Part shown: one piece after another, positions 12,159 to 24,629 of the stretch | Layout: each line of letters starts with the position of its first letter | How positions within the stretch are numbered: the first letter of the stretch is position 1 | NCBI RefSeq assembly: GCF_963583255.1 | Contig: NC_084808.1 | Coordinates: forward strand, 26,554,300-26,618,299 | DNA: 64,000 nucleotides | From: Pyrus communis | Taxonomy: Eukaryota; Streptophyta; Magnoliopsida; Rosales; Rosaceae | Reading direction: 5' to 3' | Made by a program: the position numbers and the translations under genes | The notes under the pieces: generated by a model | Seen by the model: only the letters and a program-made list of their open reading frames with translations | The model's database searches: none | What the model was told of the DNA's origin: nothing

Positions 12159-12864
12159 TGTTTTTTATTTTATCCTATCTGTGATGAAAAACTCGATGGG
12201 TGGCATTTGTATTTTTCGTTGTTTTTGTTTACACATGAGGAAGACATGGAAAGACTTAGAAAGAGATTTAAGAAAAGATATTGAGTAGTTGGAGTTTACA
12301 AAAGACGGCACAAAACCGAGTACAGTGGCTTTGTAGGATTTATACAGCCGATCTCACTTAATGGGGTAATGCTTGGATGTTGTTTGTTTGTTTACACATG
12401 AGGGGCTGCTGTGATAATGGTCTTTTGTTTCTTTAGGTTGGTTTTTGGGCTGCTATGTTGTAATCCACCATTAATCAATCCATTCCTTCCTTAATAATGT
12501 ATAGAAAAAGAGGTAGCTGTGGGAAGCTTCTGGCTATTAATTATTGAAGTGAGTTGTTTAGCAGCCCTTTCAATTTTATTTTCCTGATAAGTTGGGGATT
12601 CTCTTCAAGTATTTAACAGTTTTTGTTGACTCTCCTGTTTTTCTCCAACATTTTGTTTACATTGGTTCAAGTACGCCTTCACACATCTTTCAGATTTTGT
12701 GCCTAATCTTGAGATTGTATTTGTGTGAAAATCTTCGCGTTTTATTTCTGTAACTTGAGCATCCTTGTTTCTGTTTAGCTTCCCTGTTATGAAGTTTTTC
12801 AAAGCGGGATTGTATTGAATTTTTTTGCTAACCTCTGTAAATTGCATTTGGATGGGCAGGGTCC
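11230..12864 (+). other. 5' leader region of the gar2-related gene
   Basis: CT-rich stretches at 11248-11284 and 11398-11432 look like a plant transcription-start and 5' UTR signature. They are followed by T-rich intron-like sequence and an acceptor (TGGGCAG) at 12854-12860, just before the uORF. A compound (AT)n(GT)n repeat lies at 12110-12158. The exact leader exons are inference. Confidence 0.5.
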
Positions 12865-12927
12865 ATGCTTGAAAGTATCCCTTGCCGTAGCTTTGAAGCT
12901 TTCTCCGGCTTTCCTCAATCTATGTAA
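12865..12927 (+). CDS. 20-codon upstream ORF
   Basis: ATG at 12865 opens a 20-residue frame (MLESIPCRSFEAFSGFPQSM) closed by TAA, only three bases before the proposed main ATG at 12931. The position would force scanning ribosomes to read the uORF and reinitiate, or to leak past it. Function is inference. Confidence 0.4.
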   Translation: MLESIPCRSFEAFSGFPQSM

Positions 12928-12930
12928 TCC

Positions 12931-15520
12931 ATGAAACTTGGTAATCGCTGGTTATTTTTCATTTTGGTTTCGACCACTTTGTTATTGAACTCTTGCAGGT
13001 GCAGCAGACATCTTATTTATGAACTTTTGTAGTCTTCCATGTAGTTTTATATTGATATCTTATGTTACGTTGCGTAGGGTTATTTTCTCGATTGTGCCTC
13101 TATTTCAGCTTTTCATGACATAGTTTCAGAGTTATATAATACTCATCTGCAATGTGTTCTTAGCAGGTAGAAAATGAATGCCATAATGCTCAGGTTTCTC
13201 TGGCACTGATGGTTTGTTTTGATGTCTTGCAGAGAGAGAACCAGTGTTTGGCCACTTATCTATAAGCCACAATCCTGATTCTAATCCTTTTAATTGCAAG
13301 GACATTACTTTGGACACCGCGGGATTACAGTCAATAAATTGGACCATGAAGGAAAGTCAGAACAGGGTTTCGTGTGGTTCAGAGGACAATGAAGAAGATG
13401 CTGGTCAATTACCGTATATGAGAAATGGCTTTTCTGTATCAAATTTTGACTGCTTAAAGACTCTGGATGATTTGGAAAACAGTAATGAAGACGTAGCAGT
13501 AAAAGGTTTTGGGTCACCATATGCTCGTTCTTCTGAAAAATTTGAAGCATTAGAGAAGGAATCGGATTATTATATGGACAAAAGCGTTACAGAATGTGAA
13601 CTTCCAGAATTGATAGTTTGTTACAAAGACAGCAGTTGTAATACAATTAAGGACATATGTATTGATAAGGGAGTGCCTTCCCAAGACAAGAACTGGGTCG
13701 AAACTGGCATGGATGAGAAGGCATGCTGCACCTATTTATCTCCTGATGAGGATCAGAATAAGCAAATGCTTGTAGAACAAATGGATATCGTTACGACCAT
13801 TCCTGATGGCTTTAAATCTATTACAAAAAATGATTTAGAGAAGGGATTTTCCATTCCTTGCGATTCCAAGGATCTGACGGAGAGAGGCGATGCTATAAAT
13901 TCGGAGAAGACTGCAATTGACGTGTCCAAAGAAATTTCGTCCCCTGCAAATGTGCTGGCAGTGCAAGAGTTGGGTGAAGGGAACCCCCACTCTAAGTCTT
14001 CTAATGAGGACAGTAATGAAGCCGAACAAGAGACTATTCAGGTATATCTCTAACTCTAAGTTTGTATTGTTGCATATTTTAATGTCTGCAACAGTAAGAG
14101 TGGAAACTAATTTGTGCGTAAAAGATTATTCTTCATAGGATAAATAATGAAAAAGATGACTGCTTTTTGCAAATTTCCATTTGTGCGCATTAAGTGGCTG
14201 TTGCAACGATGACCTATATTTATGCTGCGATTATGCAGCGTTACTGACAGTTTTACTTGCTACGAGCAAACAAAAACAATTCTCTCAGTGGAAGTTAGAC
14301 TCTCAGCTTCATGTTTGGGAAAAGTATACTTGTGCATATAAGCTATAGACAAGAAAGTAGGAATTTGATGTAGTTTCGTGTGGTTTCAATGCAGGTGTCA
14401 ACTGAAATAGCAAAGACTGAGAGCCCTACTTTGGTTTCAGAAACTGAAGAGTCTAACCATATTGAGAAGGAAGTATTGGTTTCTGCAGCTGAAGAATCAC
14501 AGTGCCTTCTTGGTGATAGAAAGGCAGAGAACAGAAACATTATTTCTGGTCTCGACGCTTCAGCACATGTATCCATTACCACAGACGTGAGCCCTCAAAA
14601 TAATGTCTGCGATATGCCTTTACATGATGATGATCATGATGTCAAAAACGACAATATGTCTGATTCAGAGGTCGTGCCCCGCCAAGTTCAACAGTGTTTA
14701 GCACCCATGGTTACTGGAAGAGAAGAGTGTCCTGAGAATGGTGTACATCTCGATACTAGAAATATGTCCAATGTTGATGATGACATTTCTGATTCAATGC
14801 TTGTTTCAAGCCATGTTCAACATTATTTACCACCTGTGGCTACTGGAAATGAGGAGTTTCCTGAAACTGGTGTCTGTCAAAATCTCGATATTTTAGATAC
14901 GGCCAAGGTTGATGACGACATTTCTGATTCAAAGATTGTTTGGAGCCAAGTTCAACATTGTTCAGCTTCTCCAACTATTGCCAGAGATGAGTGCCCTGAG
15001 AATGGCATCTGTCAATGTCCCGAAACTTCAAATACATCCAAGGTTGATGACATCTCTTATTCCAAAGTCGTTTCAAGCCAGGTTCAACATTGGTTACCTC
15101 CTGAAATTTCGTATCAATACATGGTGGAAGATGTGAATGCTGATACACAGAATGCTCCACTCCAATTTCAGCGCGGTCTAGGAGAGTCGAGTTTCTCAGC
15201 TGCTGGTCATTTCTCAAATTTCGTAGCCTCAGGTCCCTATTCTGGCAATGTCTCCCTTCGATCAGAAAGCAGCACCACCAGCACCCGCTCTTTTGCCTTC
15301 CCCGTGTGAGTAACCTCTCAAACCCCTTCCTCCCTTTTGTTTCTCTAACGACTATCAAGTTCCTGGAACACACAACTGACACCACATTCATATTCCCTCT
15401 TTGGCATGCAGATTACATTCCGAGTGGAACAACAGTCCGGTTAGAATGGCGAAAGCTGACCGGAGGCATTTGCGTAAACATAGGGGTTGGAGGGGTTGTT
15501 TTCTTTGCTGTAGATTCTGA
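12931..15520 (+). CDS. acidic plant protein, '18S pre-ribosomal assembly gar2-related' family
   Basis: Exons 12931-12940, 13233-14041, 14395-15305 and 15412-15520 join into 612 codons. The short first exon gives MKL and splices to EREPVFGHLS; this start is a prediction. The body is low-complexity, acidic and Ser/Glu-rich, with no catalytic domain. Between about 14640 and 15110 it carries four imperfect repeats of roughly 45 residues, each with a VDDDISDSKVVSSQVQH-like core followed by a P-rich stretch and an ECPENGVC-like segment. The last exon encodes a basic tail, NNSPVRMAKADRRHLRKHRG then CFLCCRF. I remember this tail as the hallmark of plant proteins named gar2-related (At2g03810 type). 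The molecular role is unknown; the name rests on weak resemblance to yeast Gar2. Exon borders all use GT-AG. Confidence 0.75.
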
Positions 15521-17170
15521 TACTCTCCGAATGCTGTAATTAAGTTAAGCCAGAGTAAATGCTCCATCATATTTCTATCACATCTTTTATATTATCATCG
15601 TCAATACATACAACATGTTTTCTGCGGCTTGGGATGTAATTTGCGTTAGGTTTACAGGAGTGCCATGCTTTGTTAAGCGTGCGCTTTAAGGTGTAAGCAC
15701 CGATTTATTTCATAGGAAAACTAATGAAAAAGGTTTGAAAACTATGAGTTTTAACAAAAATGACAAAATAAAGGGTAAAGTGAATAGTATCAGGACTGAT
15801 TTTGTAGTGTAAAAATATGATTTTTATTTCTTTATTTCATCCGTTTATCCTTCTTTTCCATTTTTACCCCTTTTGGATGGCTTATCGGTATGTGTTGGTT
15901 TGCTTATAAAGTTTGGCCCAAAAATTATTTGAATCCCGTCTTTTAGTATTCGTTTGAGATTGCTTATCTATAAAGCACTAATGCTCGAGAGAAGTGCTTT
16001 TATTATAACATATTGAAATCTTTGTTAAAAATCTAAGTGCTTATTATAAAAGCACTTGGAAAGGATTTTTGAAAAAAACATCTGATATGTGTATCTCCAA
16101 AAAGTGCGTTTATTAGCTTGAAACACTTTTGAGATTTTTTCCCTAACGCAGTCAGAGTCTTTTTTTATTATTAGAAAGCGCTTTTAATCTTCTAAAAATA
16201 ACACCAAACAACCCTTAATGTCAAAACTACAGAAGCACATGTAATATGCTTTCACATGATTCACTTTCAAGCGTTTTTTTATTTATTTATAAAACATTTG
16301 TTGCACTTCTTTTTACTAAAAATAAAAAATAAAAAATATATTTGTTGCGCTTCTAATACTTGCTTAGAATTAGAGGCCTATCAAGCCTGTGCCAGTTTAA
16401 AAGAAGGGCAAAAAAAGTAGTAGCTTCTTATGATGATTGAAGGTAGGTATGGGAAATTGAGTCTTGAAGCTAGGCATGTTATTGTTTTCAATCCTGCTAG
16501 GCTGGTCGCTCATCGAGCAGAAAGAATTTAAATGTGACCTACAAAATGAACGATTCATCGACGCATATGAGGTGGTCTTTCACCTTTTGAGCTATGCAGG
16601 GGTTGGGAAGTGATGGAATCGAAAAGCACACAATGTAACTATCGAATAATTTCTTTCTCCAAATAGGAAGAAAGGGGTTGAACCTTGGCTGAAGGTAAAA
16701 GACGTATTATCATTTTGCAAAATACATACATGCATCTTTCGTGATTTCATTGTGACATCTTAGACTAATAATACAATGTTATATAAGAATAAACTTATAT
16801 TATACAAAAAGAAACTTGCTCTTAATATTATATAATTAGCTCAAAACGTCACCCTAACAATAATCCTATTATGCATAAGTTTCTTCGATAATAGGACCAC
16901 ATGCGCCATCAATATTTGGAGGATGTGTGAAACTCATAAGATTGTTATAAAATAGAAACAAAGTGAAAAAGGCCCTACTGAATAGTGGTATGTACTAGGT
17001 CATGACAAAACCAACCCAAATGGTGTGAAAACCTTTTTAAAAAGGAAAGCATAGTTAATTTGACAAAACAGTTCCTTCTGCTTGTATTGGAACTCTCCGT
17101 TTTGTGCTCCGTGTATCTCCTCTCTCTCTCTCTCTCTCTCTCTCTACCAGCTACCACTACAGTTGATTGA
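15521..17170. other. intergenic spacer with MITE-like pieces
   Basis: Apart from the dispersed element at 15716-15855, a region at about 15950-16215 is rich in AAAGCACTT/AAGTGCTTTT motifs in both orientations, as in hAT-like MITEs of this genome, though I cannot fix its ends. A (CT)n tract lies at 17118-17146. No gene seen. Confidence 0.4.
15716..15855 (+). repeat. dispersed MITE-like element, copy 2 of 4
   Basis: It starts with AAACTAATGAAAAAGGTTTG and continues GAGTTTTAAC, AAATAAAGGGTAAAGTGAAT and GTGTAAAAATATG. The same string of landmarks occurs at 42555-42735, and in reverse or degenerate form at 10428-10580 and 52610-52765, so it is one dispersed non-autonomous family. Confidence 0.7.
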
Positions 17171-17177
17171 TATAAAT
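17171..17177 (+). promoter_or_regulatory. TATA box of the RGF-like gene
   Basis: TATAAAT lies 86 bp before the ATG of the peptide precursor, a usual spacing for a short plant 5' UTR. A (CT)n tract precedes it and an (AT)n tract follows. Confidence 0.45.
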
Positions 17178-17262
17178 CACAGGCCATACCCACAAAAGAA
17201 GTGTGTATATATATATATATATATATATGTATCAGTAGTTACAGTTAATCTTAGATAGTATT

Positions 17263-17377
17263 ATGGAGATGGCATTCTTCACTTTTCTTTGCATTCTAAT
17301 TCTCTCCACTTTGCTAATTACACCCGGCTGTGCTTCTCTGCAAACTCAACTTCTACCATCGAACAAACAAGCTGCAG

Positions 17378-17411
<34 letters not shown>

Positions 17412-18543
17412 GGTTATATCTAACCTTTTAACATTGTGATGCAGCGAAGAACGAACTGCAAGTTTCTCTCCCTACACTGCCAAGAAAACTTAGGTTCACT
17501 GTTAAAGTAACTGTAAGAATAATCTTTCCTTGGAACATTAGTAACTCGAATAAAAGTGTGTACACACACACACACACACTTCTTAGCGCGTGCTTATGAA
17601 ATTCATATCACTTCTTAACTTCATCTCCCTCACCCGCGTATATATTATCTGAAATATTTACATGCAGGTTGCAGAACAAGAAGGTAAAGATTACTCAGCC
17701 TACAGCAACCATAAGGAAAATGCTTTAGCAGGTATAATGCTTGTTCACGGTGCTTAAACTAACAGTGAAATTGTTGTAATACATAGATTAAAGCTGAAAA
17801 ATTTGGCAAACATCAATTGTAGCTAGTTTTTTCTTTTGTTCAAACAGTTCCAAATTTGACAAACGTGCATGTAGTAAGGAAATACTTAGTTCTATACATG
17901 TAAGGTTTCATTCTTCCGTGATAAATCATAATATGATGTGTGCAGAGACTTTTCGCTTTGTAGTTAATAATACTTTTGCATATTGGTCATACGGTAATTC
18001 ATGGAATAGGAGGTGTAAGGAGCCGAATAGTGTTCATGTAGCAATTGATTTCAAATTTTCAAATTTATTCTCTCCTCAACTTACTACTGAAGTATTTAGT
18101 TGCGGGGAAATAATTTTCAGTCCTCTTTTTTATGCACACTCATGTTTATTTATAACTTTTTGATCCAAAAATGTAAAAAGATCAACGGACAAAATAGACA
18201 AGAGCATGTAGAAGGCCCTTAGTTGCAACTTGCTAGTATGAATAGTTAATAATTTTTCCAAGTAAGAATCTAAGGTAGTCAATGACCTCTGTCATGTATC
18301 ATATATAGGCATATGTTTTTGAGTAAAATATTAAGTACTGTCATTGACTTTTCAGGTGGTAAGAAGCCAAGAACCCAGAAAGAAGAAGATGAAAAAGTGC
18401 AGGTAGTGGAAAGAAGCAGATCAGGAGAAACAAGGCAAGAACGGATGGAGAAGGAGGACACGCCAGAGTTCTTCACAATGGATTATCAGAGTGTAAGACG
18501 ACGAAGTCCCATACACAACTCCTTCCCTGCATTTTCTCCATGA
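17263..18543 (+). CDS. RGF/GOLVEN/CLEL peptide precursor
   Basis: Four small exons (17263-17377, 17445-17512, 17668-17731, 18356-18543) join into 144 codons. The N-terminus (MEMAFFTFLC then ILILSTLLI, ending near CAS) is a typical secretory signal peptide. The middle is hydrophilic and charged (KKPRTQKEEDEK), without conserved domain. Near the C-terminus comes DYQSVRRRSPIHN, which has the same 13-residue spacing as mature RGF/GLV/CLEL peptides: Asp-Tyr for tyrosine sulfation by TPST, a proline near the end and terminal His-Asn. Seven residues (SFPAFSP) follow and would need trimming. The family controls root meristem maintenance and gravitropism through RGI receptor kinases. The basic RRR core is unlike RGF1 and nearer to the GLV subgroup with Arg-rich centres. 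The exon chain is my reconstruction; all junctions obey GT-AG and keep frame. Confidence 0.78.
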
Positions 18544-19616
18544 AACATGCATGCCTGTTGCCTGTTGCCGTGGACAGATACTGATAGAAATTAGAACAAA
18601 ACACTTTGGATACGTTAATGCTAGGGTTTGTAATTAGGGAGGAAAATGAGGAGTGTGTGTGTTTTTTAAGCATCTCTTGTGGCCGACATTAAGGAGCAAA
18701 ACCCAAGATTTGTTGCTAACTACGACGAGGTCCCCAAATTAAATTATTAATGTTGTTTTTGTGGAGTTGGTAGGTCTTTGGAGTAGTCAAATGAGGGCTA
18801 CAAACCCCAACATTTGGTAACATGCTCTCACGGGAATTGCAAACTATATATTATAGTTACGTATTTATTTATATTGCATATCTTTGCGGGTTAAAGTTAG
18901 TTGATTAAAATAGTGTTTTTGGTCTTGTTTCAGAGTAGTGCTACATTTACTATTTATTTGTATTATCTTTCTAATAGAAGTAAAGTATACAAACACATGT
19001 AGATCTCATCTCTATTAAAGATATAGTACAAATGCTGGTATAAATAAATGGTAAGAAAATCATTTTTGTTTGTTTCATAATAGCTCTCTTGGTCTCTCAA
19101 TAGATTAAAGTAGTTTAAAATATTGCATTGTGTGAATAAATAAAAAATTATATATATATATGTATATATATTTGTATAAGCTAATTAGTTCGAGATAAAT
19201 GCTAAGGAGGTTTTTTCAAAAGTGGAACTCTTTATAGACTCTCTAGCATCGAATGTTTTTAGCACAATGATTTTATAGTGTTGGCACGGGAGTTGACATT
19301 GAACTGTGAAGTGATAGAGAGTTCATAAAAAATTTCACTTTTGAGATAATTTCTTTAGCATTTATGTTAGTTAGAAACAAACATTGATTTGCGTGCTTAA
19401 GCTTGATTATGGTAAGCAAGTTTTGTTATGTAGCGCAGAAGTGGGTGGAACAGTATCCTTGGTAGACTCCATGGCAATAGTCCCGTACGATTTTCAACTA
19501 GTTAATTAAACTTGCTTCTTAATCGAAGGAATTATATATACATGCGTTCCGAGTTTCAACTTTGAATGGTGCCAATGATCCATGATTCCAATACTTTGAC
19601 CCAATAGACTGCAAAG
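18544..19616. other. 3' flank of the RGF-like gene, no gene seen
   Basis: AT-rich spacer with the presumed 3' UTR. At 19196-19340 a segment resembles part of the 518-bp duplicated unit at 3218 (AAAGTGGAACT... then GCACAATGATTTTATAGTGTTGG), so it may be a diverged relative of that dispersed repeat. Confidence 0.4.
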
Positions 19617-19621
19617 CACGT

Positions 19622-20436
19622 TGTTAAGGTCCTTTTCGACTATTAAAATGTTACAGGCCTGAGAAGGGCCTAATAAATGCCCAAAGAAGAATAAAACGAC
19701 CAAGATCCAAAGAAAAAAAAAGACGAAGGCCTAATAGAACTTCAAAGGGCAGCTCCGAACGCCACAGATGACCGTTCAATGGCCTAGTTTGTTAGCAAAG
19801 GGGTCGAGCATTTCCTCATAAAGTAATTTTCGGTAAGTTGACAAACTGACAATTTTATAGTATGAAGTCCCAGGGGTAGGCTTACTCGACACTAACCCCA
19901 GGGTACGTGTTTGCCATAAACAAAGGTAGAAGCTTACGAAAGGACATAAAGACTGTCAAACTAAGCGCTTGGGATAGGGTCCTATTGACTCATCAGAGCC
20001 AAGTAAGGCACCTGGAAAGAGTTGGCCCAAAAAAACATGCATTTAGAAATGAACCAATGTCACTTTATTACCACGTGTCGCTAGGGAGTGTAGGAGAGTA
20101 GCTAGCAAGTCATGTCTACGTACTTGGTTTATTAAATGTGAAGGTGGTAAAGTACTTGAGTCCGGGACTTTTGATGCTCGATGAGGGCCTATATAAAAGG
20201 GGTGATTACCTCTTATAATCAGTCATATACAAGAGAGAAAAAGAAAGATTTAGACTATTACCGACCACTCCTTGTAACCAATTTTCAATATATATATGAG
20301 CATCACAGTGGATGTAGCTCAATTTTGGGGGGCAAACCGCTTAATCCTTGCTATTAAGTTATTACAGTTTTAATCTCGAGCCCACCAAAGCCTACCATAC
20401 TAATCTTTGTTAACCCCCTATTTTTTAACGTTGACA
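19622..20436 (+). mobile_element. solo LTR (815 bp)
   Basis: The element begins TGTTAAGG and ends TTGACA, that is TG...CA, and is flanked by an exact 5-bp target duplication CACGT at 19617-19621 and 20437-20441. Inside, CTATATAAAAGGGG near 20189 looks like the LTR promoter, followed by a leader-like region. There is no internal domain, so it is a solo LTR left by recombination between two LTRs. The length and promoter fit a Ty3/gypsy or large Copia LTR. Orientation is inferred from the TATA box. Confidence 0.75.
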
Positions 20437-20441
20437 CACGT

Positions 20442-21161
20442 CTTCAAATTTGAATTTTGGTTCCATAGCCATAGATTATTCTAATCGAAGTGAAGGTTGT
20501 TGAGAGTTGTCACATATTTTATATCAACTTAAATCATTCTTTAAACCACCCCAATGAGTCGAATCACACTATTTTGTTTGTGAATGAAAGAAATGAGCGT
20601 GTGTATTTCAAAGAAATAGATCGATCGGAAAAGTACATCTCGATGAAACAATAAGGTTGAAAAAAACAATTTAATGAAAAAACAATGAGTCAAATCATGC
20701 TCAAAATCATAATGGAACGTGAGAAAATAGATATTTTATGTGCGCATTCACTATATTAATGAGAAAAACAAATTTTATTTGGTGATGTTATCTACACATC
20801 ATATTCTACCTTCTACACACACTTCTTAATTTTCGACCGTCGAATTAAACGAATTGAATAATATAAATTACAAAAATTAAAAAGAGATGTATAAAAAATG
20901 AAAACGGGTTCATTTGTGGAAAAAAAATCAATCAAATTCATTCACTTTCAAAAGAAAACGACAGGTTGGTTGATTTTATGGTAGTTAACGACGGGCGTTT
21001 ATTAGCCGCGCAACCAAAGCGACGTCGTAGCGCTCCAGCACCTCCGAGGGTTGGCAAATCTTGAGAAACACAGTAGCTAAGTAAACGGTGGGACAAAACA
21101 AATAAAGGAGACAATAATTCTCCAATCAAAATCCAAACGGCAAAGGAGAGATCAAACGACA
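20442..21161. other. upstream region of the BSD gene
   Basis: AT-rich spacer passing into a more GC-rich 5' region from about 20990. No ORF or repeat with clear ends is seen; the proximal 150 bp presumably hold the promoter and 5' UTR. Confidence 0.4.
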
Positions 21162-23581
21162 ATGGAAGACTTGTGGAAGCGAGCCAAGACCTTCGCCGAA
21201 GAAGCGGCCAAGAAGTCCCAAACCCTAACCACCTCCGCCAAGATCACCGACCTAGTCTCCGAAACCGCCAAGCGATCCCGCGAGTTCGCCGCCGAGGCGT
21301 CCAAGAAGGCCGACGAGATCAAGACGGCCGCGCTCAAGCAGGCCGATCAGATCAAGTCCCTCTCCGTCTCCGAGATCATTCCTCCCCAGCTCGCCTCGCT
21401 CTCGATCGTCAACTCCGCCTCCGCGTCCTCCGCCCCTGAGCCGCCCTCGCCGTCGGAGCTCAGGAAGTTCGGTGTCACCGACGATCTCAGAGATTTTGTC
21501 AAGGGACTCACTTCCGACACCTTCAAGCATTTTCCGGTCCAAGGTATTGGCCGATTTCAGTTCGTTTGTTTGTTGATTTCAGTTGAATTGCTTTGAATTG
21601 AGGCGAATGTGCGTTGTTCTGAGTTGTTTCAGATGCGGCGGAGGAGGTCTCCGATGTGCCGACCACGACCTCGAATGTGAGGAAAGATCTGACGGAGTGG
21701 CAGGAGCGACATGCAACTTTGGTGCTCACTACTGTTAAGGTCAGTTTTGTAATGTGGAAAATGCTAAAGAGACCATCTTTGAGGTGGCAATAAAGTAAGA
21801 TTTCATGTATTTTCGCTATCTGATTCAATTCTGATACAGCGCAACACAAGCATAGTGTTAAGTTCAATGCAATCCATCTTAGCTGTATTTCGAAATTTGA
21901 TTCGCCGATTTATTGCTCAATTTGATGAAGAAATGTGTTAAGTTTGTATTGATACCGTTATGGACTTGTCGAATTCTTCGTGAGAATGCTGATTTTCTTG
22001 CAGGAAATTTCAAGGCTGAGATATGAATTATGCCCGCGTGTTATGAAAGAAAGAATATTCTGGAAGATATATTTTACCCTTGTGAGCAGTCATGTGGCGC
22101 CGTAAGTAGCAGTTCATTTTGGTTAAGCGATTCTTAAATTGAGCAATAGTATTATTGAAAATTTTATGCAATTGTGTGTGTTTTCTCATTATAATTTTAA
22201 ACAAGTGACGAGCAGTCATCTTGTTTTAGAGTAAGACATAGTCATGTGTTGCGAACTTGTGGCTGTGTTGTTCACGAAAAGTTTAAAGATGTTTAAAAAA
22301 GAGGAAGCTTAAAAGATAGATCTAGATGCTTTTTATTGGGTGTTTAGTTGTTATGGGGAGGGCTCTTGATTTTGGAAAATTTTAGTCTCAGTTTGTAGTC
22401 TTTTCCGTAGGCGACTGACTATGAACTTATGATCAGATGTGAGAAGCAATACATGGAGGAATTGAAAGTCAAGGAAGCAGAGAAACTAAAAGATGATATT
22501 GTGAAGCCAACACCTGTGGTTGGAGTGACTGACAAAGCAGAAGGATCTGAAAAGAACACAAAGCCTTTAGTTTCGAAATCATCGTCAACTGAGCAGGACT
22601 TGGATAGTTTTCTTTTGGGTGATCTTGAAGACAGTGATGGGGCTCCAGGTATAGTTCCTTTACCTTTTCACTCGTAGCCTGTGTATGATTTTGCGAGCCA
22701 TGCCCGCGAGCTTTCCCACCATCTTTAAGTTAAAGGATGCTCATGTCTTTCAACTTGTTACTCTAAACTCACATATCTATTTATGTTTAGTCATTATTCA
22801 ATTAAGAAGTTGAAATCGCTGAACTGGTGTGGAATGGCCAAAAGAGAGGTTGTATGGGGTTAGACTTCCATGTGTCTTACATGTGCACAATTTGAAGGCA
22901 CACAAGCAGGTGGCATGGTAACTAGAAATTGTATACTCCCAATTCCCGAGCATGTAATAGAAATGATTTTATGAAACAGAACCTGACAGATTGAAATGCT
23001 TAATGAAAAACTGATGCACATGTTTCATATTTCACCTCAATATAGTAAGTTGGTTTTATTCTCGTGAGAGAATTATTTCTTATTCATCACCAATGTACTT
23101 CGATAAAAGTCCATCTGTACCCCGTGAAGCCGTGTGTTGTGAACAAATCCTTACTAGTCATAAGAGTCATACCCTTCCATAGTTCCATTGTAGTTTTTCG
23201 TTGAGACAATCTCCTCGTTTTCTAGGATTTTCCTTCTTGTGCAATTTACTCTTCAGTTTGTTGACAATTTTGTACTTTCAGATGATCGTGATGATGGTGA
23301 TGGGAGCTTTGATGATGATTTTGACAAGATTGGCAATTCGGTAAGCTTCATTTATCCCATTGGTTCAGCTATGAGACTTCTTTCTTTGCGGTTTTTTCAA
23401 TTCTATGTTGTATTGTATCTTACATTTATTGGGGTCAGATTTTTACATTATCACGAAACCTCCTGCTTAGTTTGACCAACCATTTATGGACGTTCCATAA
23501 GTAAAGTACCGTGCAAATGATTTGTGCCATTTTAATGGAAACTTGCAGGATGTTGAAGATGAGAAGCACGCAAAGAAATGA
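21162..23581 (+). CDS. BSD domain-containing protein
   Basis: Six exons (21162-21543, 21633-21739, 22004-22101, 22437-22648, 23282-23340, 23549-23581) join into 296 codons with GT-AG introns and an unbroken frame. Residues 1-70 are Ala/Lys/Glu-rich (AKTFAEEAAKKSQTLT, ASKKADEIKTAALKQADQIK) and should form amphipathic helix or coiled coil. The BSD domain follows at about residues 105-205, with TEWQERHATLVLTTVKEISR and the hallmark Phe-Trp pair in ERIFWKIYFTLVSSHVAP. The C-terminus is acidic (DDRDDGDGSFDDDFDKIGNS). The BSD fold occurs in TFIIH p62-like and synapse-associated proteins; the plant members of this shape have no settled role. First-exon GC content is high relative to the rest. Start chosen because the ATG opens the conserved MEDLWKRA sequence. 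Confidence 0.88.
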
Positions 23582-23885
23582 CAACTGCAACAGAATGAAA
23601 TTGCTACTATGGCATTATGAAGAAGAAGGCAAAACTAGCTTCTGTAAGACTGTAACAAATAGATCAAAGTAAAACCGAAGCGAAAGACGTCGAGAAGTAT
23701 TTCTGTCTCACAATTTTTTCATTTTTTAGTTGTAGAGTCGATTACTCTGTAAAACTTGAAGTGGGACGCCATTTGAAGTCATTCATTTGTTATATTTGCC
23801 GTAGACGGTGACGGATATTGGTACCCATTTGTCTGCAAATGGGTCGACCCGATTGCTTTTTCTTGTACATATCACCTGATTATGT

Positions 23886-23916
<31 letters not shown>

Positions 23917-24629
23917 TTCGACCGTAAAAGGAGATTATGTTTGTAATGGTGTCTGTATATTATGCTATAATGCTAATAGCAATATCTTGTATGGCATTTA
24001 TCTCGACTTATAAGTAGGTCTCAAGTTAGATTCACTTGGACGTAGAGTTCGATAGTTGATTATTATGATTATTATGATTGATTTGTAATAACGGGATATA
24101 AAACAGTAGAATGTTGCAGTCGTGAGTTAGATCAATTGTCATTTTTGCCAAAGGAGTGAATTCCAAGTTTGAATCTGTTTGTGTTCGAATCAAATGTTTT
24201 ATGAAAATAAAATAAACAGGGCTCTTTAGCCAAAAGAGTAATTGAGATTAGCATCACTTCTCATTTTGGTTCATTTTTAATCATATAAGTGGTCGTGAGA
24301 TTTTCCATCGTCAATCATTTTGAAAAATCTCTGGTAAATGAAATAAAGCATCAATTCAAGTGGAGGAGTTAGTTTGACAAAAATACTATCAACTTAATAG
24401 CGATTTTTCACGGAGTGATCATAATTATTGGTGATGGACAATTTTAAGCATTAACTCTATCGATTTTAAATCTCAAGTACCAAAATAAAAAATTATGCCA
24501 ATATCAAATATCATATTGGAAAAAAAGCAATAAAATAGTAATAGGGTCAGTGGGGTTATAAGATTCTAATTACTTCCCGCCGGAAGTCGTTACCCTTCTG
24601 AGCTTCCTCCATTTCCAGTTAAAGCTTTC
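23582..24629. other. spacer between BSD and oligopeptidase genes
   Basis: Contains the BSD-gene 3' UTR and an (AT)n tract at 23886-23914, then AT-rich sequence up to the start of the oligopeptidase-like gene. Nothing else recognised. Confidence 0.4.
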
